NCBI GenBank assembly: GCA_900769545.1
Contig: CAAGGZ010000009.1
Location: forward strand, 1 to 5,617
Origin: Clostridia bacterium
GTDB lineage: Bacteria > Bacillota > Clostridia > Christensenellales > Borkfalkiaceae
Length of the DNA stretch: 5,617 bases
Reading direction: 5' to 3'
This document shows positions 1-5,617 of this stretch, one piece after another (position 1 is the first letter of the stretch; each line of letters begins with the position of its first letter). The position numbers and the translations under genes were made by a program. The notes below the pieces were generated by a model that worked only from the letters and a program-made list of their open reading frames with translations, made no database searches and was not told the origin of the DNA.

Positions 1-1
1 A

Positions 2-1138
2 AAAGTAAAAGACGTTTCGCCGATTAGTACGTTTAAGGAAGGCAGCGGACATACGCCTGGTACACAAGTGTTTTCCATTGCGTTTTGGGATGACGTTTGC
101 GGAACTACTTCCATTATGTATATGCCGTCCTACGAAGAAATTTTAGATAACGTCCTTTTGAACGGAAAAACGTTGAGAACCATTCAAGAAACGGCGGTAA
201 ATAAAGACGGTGATATGTTTCCTTCGGGGATTACCGTACAAATGTGCGGATATATGGGAGCGACGGACAAGCGTGTGGTAATCTATTTAAACGGTGAACT
301 TGCAGACGAATTCTTGTTCCAAAAAGCGGAAGGGGAAACAATTACCGTTAAAGCAGGTTTTACGTCTAAACTTGGCGCAGTTGTTACGCAAGACGTTACG
401 TTTGAGTATTATCAAGGCGGTTGGAGAAAGGTGCTTGATACGTCAGCGCTTGAATATACGGATTTACAGGTAACAAGCATATCCAGGTTGCAATTTATCG
501 GTGATACCATCAACGGAAAACGTGCGGCAACGTTTTTTATCTATTTTGATCGTTCCGTATCTTTGGAAAGATTGTTGTACGTGGGAAGAAATAAAGAAAA
601 TTTGGTTGCGCTGAAAAACCAAGGCGCATTGAACGTTTCCGAAGAAAAAATTTACGGCGTCGTAGATAATCATATCGGCGATTATGTTTTGGATTATATT
701 AAATATGACGGGAAAACGCTTCGTGAAACGTTACAAGCGGAAGATACGCTTGCTATGCAGACGTGGGGGATTGATATCCATTATACGGGTGACACTTTCG
801 ATACGAAAGCAATTCAAATTACCTTTAATGCAGAAGCGAACTGTTTAATTTCGGACGGGAATACGCATACGTTTGAAATTATGGCAGGATTTGTTTCGCC
901 GTTGCTTGGTAAAACGAAGAAATCTTACAAATTTGAATTGCAGACCGATACGAACGGATGGAAAAACATAAGCGTAGGCGTAGAAGGGGATTACCCTGAA
1001 CTTCCGAAATCCGATTACGTTGAACCTATTGAAAGTGGCTGCGTTGCGGCGATTACGTCTATGCCGCTTGCCGTTGTAACGTTGATTATGGGCGTAGTAG
1101 TGGTTGGTTGCAAAAGGAGAAGGAAAGATGAAAAATAA
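2..1138 (+). CDS. C-terminal part of a repeat-containing, membrane-anchored surface protein (5' truncated)
   Basis: The reading frame is open from base 2, so the true start lies outside the window; the GTG at 68 is only the first in-frame start-like codon and has no convincing ribosome binding site. The visible 378 residues are rich in beta-type, threonine- and glycine-rich sequence and contain two diverged copies of one module. Each copy has an Asn/Asp-Gly-Lys-Thr-Leu-Arg motif, later an Ala-Gly-Phe-x-Ser-x-Leu-Gly-like motif, and an aromatic strand ending in Gly-Trp. The C-terminus has Ser-Gly-Cys (Cys347 of the visible part), about 20 hydrophobic residues, then CKRRRKDEK. This fits an exported protein held by a C-terminal helix with its basic tail inside the cell. 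There is no LPXTG motif. I cannot name a family or an enzymatic function. Its position directly before a glycosidase-like lipoprotein and a sugar importer suggests glycan binding or surface display, which is inference. Confidence 0.85.
   Translation, partial: KVKDVSPISTFKEGSGHTPGTQVFSIAFWDDVCGTTSIMYMPSYEEILDNVLLNGKTLRTIQETAVNKDGDMFPSGITVQMCGYMGATDKRVVIYLNGELADEFLFQKAEGETITVKAGFTSKLGAVVTQDVTFEYYQGGWRKVLDTSALEYTDLQVTSISRLQFIGDTINGKRAATFFIYFDRSVSLERLLYVGRNKENLVALKNQGALNVSEEKIYGVVDNHIGDYVLDYIKYDGKTLRETLQAEDTLAMQTWGIDIHYTGDTFDTKAIQITFNAEANCLISDGNTHTFEIMAGFVSPLLGKTKKSYKFELQTDTNGWKNISVGVEGDYPELPKSDYVEPIESGCVAAITSMPLAVVTLIMGVVVVGCKRRRKDEK
71..433 (+). repeat. Surface-protein module, copy 1 (protein-level repeat)
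   Basis: This is the first of two diverged modules inside the surface protein. Landmarks are FSIAF at the left end, NGKTLR from base 161, a Gly-Ile-Thr-Val strand, AGFTSKLG from base 353, and GGW followed by a basic residue and valine at the right end. The same landmarks recur in the same order about 180 residues later. The DNA of the two copies differs at most synonymous positions even in the shared motif, so the duplication is old. The left boundary is approximate. Confidence 0.7.
533..970 (+). repeat. Surface-protein module, copy 2 (protein-level repeat)
   Basis: This is the second copy of the module. Landmarks are FFIYF at base 533, DGKTLR from base 707, a Gly-Ile-Asp-Ile strand, AGFVSPLLG from base 884, and NGW followed by lysine near base 959. 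Spacing from copy 1 is 182 residues at the GKTLR motif, 177 at AGF and 179 at the tryptophan, so only small insertions or deletions separate them over this part. The segment before GKTLR is longer here than in copy 1 (58 against 30 residues from the Phe-rich strand), so alignment there is uncertain. Confidence 0.7.
1034..1135 (+). other. C-terminal anchor: Ser-Gly-Cys, hydrophobic helix, basic tail
   Basis: The last 34 residues of the surface protein start with Ser-Gly-Cys, continue with a roughly 20-residue hydrophobic stretch containing VVTLIMG and VVVVG, and end with CKRRRKDEK. This three-part layout is that of a C-terminal sorting or anchoring signal. The small-Gly-Cys motif takes the place where a sortase LPXTG would sit and recalls cysteine-containing CTERM-type tails known in other bacteria. 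Whether it is cleaved, lipidated or simply stays as a transmembrane helix cannot be read from the sequence. Confidence 0.65.
1114..1119 (+). promoter_or_regulatory. Ribosome binding site of the glycosidase-like lipoprotein gene
   Basis: AAGGAG lies 8 bases before the ATG at 1128, inside the last codons of the upstream surface-protein gene. It fixes the start at 1128 and argues against the in-frame TTG at 1104, which would add eight residues in front of a normal signal peptide. Confidence 0.85.
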
Positions 1139-3455
1139 GTTGAAAAAATTTATTTCGTTCGCATTAGCGATGTCTTGCGCAAGCAGCATTTTGGTTCTTT
1201 CGTCCTGCGACGATACAACGGATAATGTGGAGAGAAACACAGCGCTCCGCGTGTTTGAAAGCTCAGATGGCGCATTGGATAATTTCTTAAATAGCTACAT
1301 GGAAAGACATATCGGTTATAACGATAACCGCGTCATCACCAACACACTTGGCACGGGTACGACCTATGCGAAATATTGGGAAGAGAAAAGCTTGTCTTGG
1401 TTTGACAATGATATAATCGGAAAAGATATTGAAGAAACTATAAAAACGCAGTTAGAAGTGACGCCGCAAGACGATTACGGAATGATTTTTAACGCAAATA
1501 ATAATTTCTTGGATTCTATGTGGTCAGGTGTTGCAGGTGGTAATCCTTTTGGTTGGCCTTTTCCTTTGTATAATAAGAGTCAAGGCAACAGTATTGGTTG
1601 GGAGTTTAACAACTCTGCAAACGAAGATTGGTACGTTCAATCTGGGGAAGAAATTTCCTATAACGGATACTTAAACGTAACGTTTGCAGGGGAAAAGGAC
1701 GAAGCGTTGATATTAAAGACGAAAGATTTTCCTTTGTTATACGATAATACTTATTCGACGGAACATTGTCCTATTATCGAATTGGATATGCGTTTAAACA
1801 ACTTGTATTTATTCGGTATGGACTCTGACGTTGAAGACGTATATATCGTTTGGAAAACGGAAAACGGCGGGGATACGTGGTATGAAGTGCCCCTTTCTAC
1901 GTGGGCGGTTACAAATCCCGAACAAACGGCATATACAGCGTCGAGAACGTGGGTGCCTATGTATCTCAATGAAAACTGGAATGGGCAAAATCTTACTGCG
2001 GTGGGCGTAAAAGTACAGCCCAAAGACGGCAAGGCTTTGGATATAGATTTTAGATTGAATTATTTTCAGCTTAACTACGATACTCGTCAATCTTTCCCCA
2101 CGTCACAATATATTATGGCATTTGGCGAATACGCTTCGACGAGCAGAGATTTAGAGTTCTTACAAAACAATCTTGCGAAGCTCCGTCAAGCAATTATGTG
2201 GGAATTAGAATGCTTGAAGGGTAAGCAAGGTATGTTAGATATCAGCTATTTGCAAGGGCATGACGGTATTCCTAATAAAGTAGGGCACGGCATAAGCGAC
2301 TGCTATTATGATATTACTCCATCGCCTGCAATTAACTTTTGGTCGAACATAAACTTCTACAATGCATTAAAGACGGTTATTGCCGTAGAAAAGATGGCGG
2401 CGGCGTATGGAATTACGGACGCCACGGCAAATATCCGTCATCCCTATAATGTGAATGAGCGAATTCAGTGGACGTATTCGGTTTCCGACTTGGAAACGAT
2501 ATTGTCTAACTTAAAGACGAACATTGAAAAGCCTTACGTTGACGGCGATTACGATTGGTCTGAAAAAGGCGGTTTCTGGGATGCAAAAACGGGTAGATTT
2601 ATCCAAGGCTTTACGGCGGAAGGCGAAAAACTCGATTACGGCTATTTGCATTATAATTTAGAAGCAATCTCTTACGGGATTGGGACGGATGAGCAAGTGA
2701 AATCCATTATGGATTGGATCAACGGCGACAGAATTGTAGAAGGTGATACTTCGACTGGCGATGATATTTATATCTTTGAATTTGCGCCGCGCTATTCGAC
2801 GGTAGACAATAAGAAAGATTATCTTTGGGCGTATCAGAAAGGCGGCGAAGGAAGATTGCGTTTTGGCGATTCGGTAAACGACGGCGGCGCAGTTATTACG
2901 TGGAGCTATCACGACTTAGTTGCAAGAGTGCAGGAACGCGGTGCGGATGATGCATTCGGCAGATTGAAAGAAATCAATGCGTGGTACGATAAAGTGGCTT
3001 CCTATGGCGGTGAAGGAATTAACTTCTACCGTGAATATTACGATCGTCAAGACGTTTTGACAATACAAGGTAGCGGTAATGAAGGCGGCGCGGGCTTGGA
3101 TAGTGAATTTTTGGAAGCAAGCCTTATGTATGCGGCGATTCCTTACGGATTCTTTGGGTTTGACGCAACGGAAGCGGATACCATTGCATTTGCGCACAAT
3201 TTACCTGAAAAGCTGACCTATTGGCAAATGAATCATATGGAAGTCGGGGCTTTGAAGTTCAGCGTTAAGATGACGAAAAATTCTTTTACTATACTCAATG
3301 CAAAGGGCGTTGTAGGGAATATGAAGTTAAAATTAACGTTCGACAAGGGAGAACAAGTTTTGGTAAATGGCAAGGCTACGACGGATTACGTAATCGAAAA
3401 TGATAAAATTGTCGTTACCGTACCTTTTGCAAATTGTACAGTGACTGTAAAATAA
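1128..3455 (+). CDS. Putative extracellular lipoprotein with an (alpha/alpha)6-barrel glycoside hydrolase-like domain
   Basis: The product has 775 residues. It begins with a lysine-rich n-region, a hydrophobic core and a lipobox LSSC with the lipidated cysteine at 27, so it should be a lipoprotein on the outer face of the membrane. Residues of about 120-315 look beta-rich and aromatic (for example NPFGWPF), consistent with a carbohydrate-binding-like jelly roll. Residues of about 318-690 resemble six-hairpin glycosidases. Landmarks there are VGHGISDCYYD (385-395), GFWDAKTGRF (482-491), DYGYLHYNLEA (503-513), GDTSTGDDIY (539-548), FEFAPR (550-555), DGGAVITWSYHD (585-596) and GGAGLDSEFLEA (653-664). 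A small beta domain closes the protein. Acidic residues within these blocks, such as D391, E512, E660 or E663, are candidates for catalysis, but I cannot assign them. I recall similar uncharacterised clostridial proteins beside sugar ABC transporters, but cannot give a CAZy family or substrate. The gene overlaps the upstream gene by 11 bases and is followed 21 bases later by the solute-binding protein gene, which supports a role in glycan degradation for import. Confidence 0.8.
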   Translation: MKNKLKKFISFALAMSCASSILVLSSCDDTTDNVERNTALRVFESSDGALDNFLNSYMERHIGYNDNRVITNTLGTGTTYAKYWEEKSLSWFDNDIIGKDIEETIKTQLEVTPQDDYGMIFNANNNFLDSMWSGVAGGNPFGWPFPLYNKSQGNSIGWEFNNSANEDWYVQSGEEISYNGYLNVTFAGEKDEALILKTKDFPLLYDNTYSTEHCPIIELDMRLNNLYLFGMDSDVEDVYIVWKTENGGDTWYEVPLSTWAVTNPEQTAYTASRTWVPMYLNENWNGQNLTAVGVKVQPKDGKALDIDFRLNYFQLNYDTRQSFPTSQYIMAFGEYASTSRDLEFLQNNLAKLRQAIMWELECLKGKQGMLDISYLQGHDGIPNKVGHGISDCYYDITPSPAINFWSNINFYNALKTVIAVEKMAAAYGITDATANIRHPYNVNERIQWTYSVSDLETILSNLKTNIEKPYVDGDYDWSEKGGFWDAKTGRFIQGFTAEGEKLDYGYLHYNLEAISYGIGTDEQVKSIMDWINGDRIVEGDTSTGDDIYIFEFAPRYSTVDNKKDYLWAYQKGGEGRLRFGDSVNDGGAVITWSYHDLVARVQERGADDAFGRLKEINAWYDKVASYGGEGINFYREYYDRQDVLTIQGSGNEGGAGLDSEFLEASLMYAAIPYGFFGFDATEADTIAFAHNLPEKLTYWQMNHMEVGALKFSVKMTKNSFTILNAKGVVGNMKLKLTFDKGEQVLVNGKATTDYVIENDKIVVTVPFANCTVTVK

Positions 3456-3464
3456 TAAGAATGT

Positions 3465-3469
3465 AGGAG
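3465..3469 (+). promoter_or_regulatory. Ribosome binding site of the solute-binding protein gene
   Basis: AGGAG sits 7 bases before the ATG at 3477, within the 21-base gap after the TAA of the glycosidase-like gene. The gap is too short to hold a promoter, and I see no hairpin followed by a T run, so read-through transcription from upstream is expected. Confidence 0.85.
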
Positions 3470-3476
3470 AAAAAAG

Positions 3477-4799
3477 ATGAAAAAAACAAAAATTGCAGCT
3501 CTTGCGCTTTGCGCATTGATGACGGTATCTGGGCTTAGCTTAACGGCTTGTGGAAAACCCACGGTGGGCGAAACGGAAATTACCGTAGGAATTTTGAACA
3601 ATTCCAGCGAGCGTGAAAACTTAAAAGTTCTTCGTAACGCATTTGAAAAGAAATACGAAGCGGAAGGTTACAAAGTGAAAATTGTCAATTTGACGGGTTC
3701 TTATAACGAAGCCGTATATCGTATGTATATGGCAGGCGAATTGCCTGACGTAATTCAAGTATTTGACGATACGTCGGCTTATTGGACGAGTAAAGGCATT
3801 TATGCGGATTTGGACGAATATATTGCGAGAGATAATATTGATCTTTCTTTGTATGTGGATTCCATGATTGATATTGCTCGTTCGGGACAAGGGGATGATA
3901 ATTCGGTTTATTGGTTCCCTCGTGACTATGATAAGTTGGTGACTTACGTGAATAAAGACGTGTTCCAAGCAGCTGGCGTAGCGGTTCCTACAGCGGAAGA
4001 ATGGACTTGGGCAAAGATGCTTGAAGTTTGTCAGGCTTTGAAAGATAACACCAACAAAGTATTGGCTGCAAACCAGGAAATTAATGTTTTTTATCCTATG
4101 AGCTTCGATCCTTCTTGGGCTCCCGTATATTTAACGATGTTTAAAAATTATGGCGTAGAACTTGCTTCTAACGGTAAAGCCTTTGACGGTACGGAAGGAA
4201 ATATTTATGCTTGTTTGAATGAAATGCTGTCGTTGCAAACGAAAGGGTATATGTCTTTTGGCGGCAACGTAAATATCACAACAGGGGAACTTGGTCTTGC
4301 TGTGGGTGGCGTTAGAACGGGCGTACCTAACTATGAAATGTACGAAGTAAATTACGAAGTATTGCCTTTCCCTTCGCAAATCAACGGTAATTCTTACGTA
4401 GCTTGCGGTGCGGTTGGGTACGGTATGACAAGTTCTTGCCCCGAAGATAAGAAAGAAATCGCTTGGAAATTCTTAAGCTATATGTTCTCCGAAGAAGGCC
4501 AAGAAGAATTCTCTAAATCGGGTGCCATTTGTCCTGTTATGAAATCGTTGCTTGAAAAAGAAGACGCTGAATGGAAGAAATATTCTAAAGTAGATGATAC
4601 GGCGTTCTATGCTTATCCCGAACGTGATATCAAGGTTACGTTCTTGCAGGACTTCCAGCCCGTAGAACAGCACACCTCTATTTATAACAACTATACGTAT
4701 ATGTTTGAAGATTTGTATAAAGATAAATACAATGGCAGACAGACGGTAGAAGCGTTCTATTCGCATTATAGCAAGCAAATTGAACAGGAGATGAAGTAA
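3477..4799 (+). CDS. Sugar ABC transporter substrate-binding lipoprotein (family 1 extracellular solute-binding protein)
   Basis: The 440-residue product matches the usual length and layout of family 1 (MalE-type) sugar-binding proteins. It has a signal peptide with lipobox LTAC, the lipidated cysteine being residue 25, so it should be tethered outside the membrane and deliver sugars to the permease encoded next. Family landmarks are the ITVGILNNSS first strand, the GELPDVIQVFDD segment (Pro-Asp-Val at 90-92), the NKDVFQAAGV..P segment (Asn159 onward) followed by TWAKM, and the AWKFLSYMFSEEGQEEF segment (Ala329 onward) before the C-terminal helices. These define the two-lobe fold but not the ligand. 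The start is set by AGGAG seven bases upstream and by a normal signal peptide. The neighbours, a glycosidase-like lipoprotein before it and a MalF-type permease after it, suggest an oligosaccharide as substrate. No gene symbol is given because the specificity is unknown. Confidence 0.93.
   Translation: MKKTKIAALALCALMTVSGLSLTACGKPTVGETEITVGILNNSSERENLKVLRNAFEKKYEAEGYKVKIVNLTGSYNEAVYRMYMAGELPDVIQVFDDTSAYWTSKGIYADLDEYIARDNIDLSLYVDSMIDIARSGQGDDNSVYWFPRDYDKLVTYVNKDVFQAAGVAVPTAEEWTWAKMLEVCQALKDNTNKVLAANQEINVFYPMSFDPSWAPVYLTMFKNYGVELASNGKAFDGTEGNIYACLNEMLSLQTKGYMSFGGNVNITTGELGLAVGGVRTGVPNYEMYEVNYEVLPFPSQINGNSYVACGAVGYGMTSSCPEDKKEIAWKFLSYMFSEEGQEEFSKSGAICPVMKSLLEKEDAEWKKYSKVDDTAFYAYPERDIKVTFLQDFQPVEQHTSIYNNYTYMFEDLYKDKYNGRQTVEAFYSHYSKQIEQEMK
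4786..4790 (+). promoter_or_regulatory. Ribosome binding site of the permease gene, inside the solute-binding protein gene
   Basis: AGGAG lies 8 bases before the ATG at 4799 and within the last codons of the upstream gene. With the TAATG stop-start overlap it points to translational coupling of binding protein and permease. Confidence 0.85.
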
Positions 4800-5617
4800 T
4801 GAAAATTGTAAGCACAAAGAAGGGTAGAATCATAAAGGAAACAATAACGGGGTATCTGTGTATTGCCCCGATGTTGGTTGCTTTATTCGTGTTTACATTC
4901 TATCCGATTTTTCAGTCCTTCTTTGATAGCTTTTGGGATTATAGAGGCTTTGAACGTGTTAACTTTGGTATACATAATTATGTTAATGCGTTCAAGGATC
5001 CTAAATTCTGGATCGCTTGGAAACAAACCTTTACAATCGGCTTAATCAGTTTGCCTTTAAATATGGTTGCAGGCTTGGTTGTTGCCTTGATTGTGAATTC
5101 CAAGTATAAAGGAATGTATTGGCTTCGTGCAGTTTGGTATTTGCCTGTCGTTATTCCAGCGGTTGCGGGTACAATGATTTGGGGCTGTGTGTTTGACCCT
5201 AAATACGGTCTGGGAAACCAAATTTTCCAAATGGTGGGACTGCCTAAAAGTCAGTTTTTCCAAAGCGGCGATTCTTCGATGCAAACGTACATATTGTACC
5301 AGTTATTCGGTGCGGCATCGGGTATGGTGCTTTGGGTGTCTGCGCTTCGTTCCGTGCCTTATGAATGTTATGAAGCTGCAAAATTGGACGGGGCAAGTTA
5401 TATGCGTACATTGTTCAGCATTACCATTCCTTTGATTACACCGTATTTGTTGTATATGTTCATTACGGCATTGTGCGGTAAACTTTCCGACTTTGGTCCA
5501 TATTTGTTTGTAGGCTATAACGGCGGTGATGGAAACAAATTATTGTTGTATGGTTTGTTGACGTATAAGGAAGCGTATATCGATTTCAACTTTGGATATG
5601 CGTCTGCGCTTGCTTGG
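4799..5617 (+). CDS. Sugar ABC transporter permease, MalF/UgpA type (3' truncated)
   Basis: Translation from the ATG at 4799 gives 273 residues with no stop before the window ends; family members usually have about 290-310, so most of the protein is present. The start MKIVSTKKGR is basic and is followed by a first membrane segment (about residues 17-38, with IAPMLVALF and FYPIFQS, typical of this family). Further hydrophobic segments lie at about 75-100, 108-130, 165-185 and 205-228, and another seems to begin at the right edge. The ATPase-contacting EAA loop is clear: YEAAKLDGAS with E192, A193, A194 and G198, then an I-x-I-P segment at 208-211. The protein forms half of a heterodimeric channel in the cytoplasmic membrane; the partner (MalG/UgpE type) is expected just downstream. 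It overlaps the binding-protein gene by one base (TAATG). The sugar carried is unknown. Confidence 0.95.
   Translation, partial: MKIVSTKKGRIIKETITGYLCIAPMLVALFVFTFYPIFQSFFDSFWDYRGFERVNFGIHNYVNAFKDPKFWIAWKQTFTIGLISLPLNMVAGLVVALIVNSKYKGMYWLRAVWYLPVVIPAVAGTMIWGCVFDPKYGLGNQIFQMVGLPKSQFFQSGDSSMQTYILYQLFGAASGMVLWVSALRSVPYECYEAAKLDGASYMRTLFSITIPLITPYLLYMFITALCGKLSDFGPYLFVGYNGGDGNKLLLYGLLTYKEAYIDFNFGYASALAW

Noticed and set aside
68..70. GTG at 68 as the real start of the first gene
   Set aside because: The frame is open back to base 2, no ribosome binding site or signal peptide is present, and the sequence at this point is already inside a module of an exported protein.
1104..1127. TTG start at 1104 giving an eight-residue N-terminal extension of the glycosidase-like protein
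   Set aside because: The ATG at 1128 has AAGGAG at 8 bases and starts a normal lipoprotein signal peptide. The extension would place KGEG before it and has no ribosome binding site of its own.
3456..3476. Possible terminator or promoter between the glycosidase-like gene and the binding-protein gene
   Set aside because: The gap is 21 bases and holds only the ribosome binding site; there is no inverted repeat or T run.
464..5284. Minus-strand open frames opposite all four genes
   Set aside because: They are shadows of the plus-strand genes, with no ribosome binding sites or recognisable domains, and compositions typical of reverse-complement translation.
4863..5435. Two short plus-strand open frames (4863-5045 and 5187-5435)
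   Set aside because: They lie out of frame inside the permease gene, which has clear family motifs across the same stretch.

Overview
The window is a single, tightly packed, plus-strand operon fragment for carbohydrate binding, breakdown and import in what looks like a Gram-positive anaerobe. The evidence for Bacillota is the moderately AT-rich composition, the strong AGGAG-type ribosome binding sites, two lipoproteins with short lipoboxes, and a surface protein with a C-terminal membrane anchor. A gut clostridial or Christensenellales-like host is my best guess, but it rests on overall resemblance and not on a marker gene.

Layout: (1) Positions 2-1138 hold the C-terminal 378 residues of a surface protein whose start lies off the left edge. 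It carries two diverged copies of a beta-rich module and ends in a Ser-Gly-Cys motif, a hydrophobic helix and a basic tail. (2) Positions 1128-3455 encode a 775-residue lipoprotein with a carbohydrate-binding-like N-terminal beta region, an (alpha/alpha)6-barrel glycosidase-like domain and a C-terminal beta domain. It overlaps the first gene by 11 bases. (3) Positions 3477-4799 encode a family 1 sugar ABC transporter solute-binding lipoprotein. (4) Positions 4799-5617 encode 273 residues of a MalF/UgpA-type ABC permease that runs off the right edge. Its ATG shares one base with the preceding stop codon.

The likely joint role is that the surface protein and the glycosidase-like lipoprotein bind and trim a glycan outside the membrane. 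The solute-binding protein then captures the released oligosaccharide and hands it to the permease pair. The second permease and the ATPase are not in the window; the ATPase is often encoded elsewhere in such systems. The substrate cannot be told from the sequence. No promoter, terminator, RNA gene, mobile element or CRISPR array was recognised, and no gene-free stretch exceeds 21 bases. The least ordinary parts are the uncharacterised glycosidase-like protein and the repeat-bearing surface protein with a non-LPXTG, cysteine-containing C-terminal tail.
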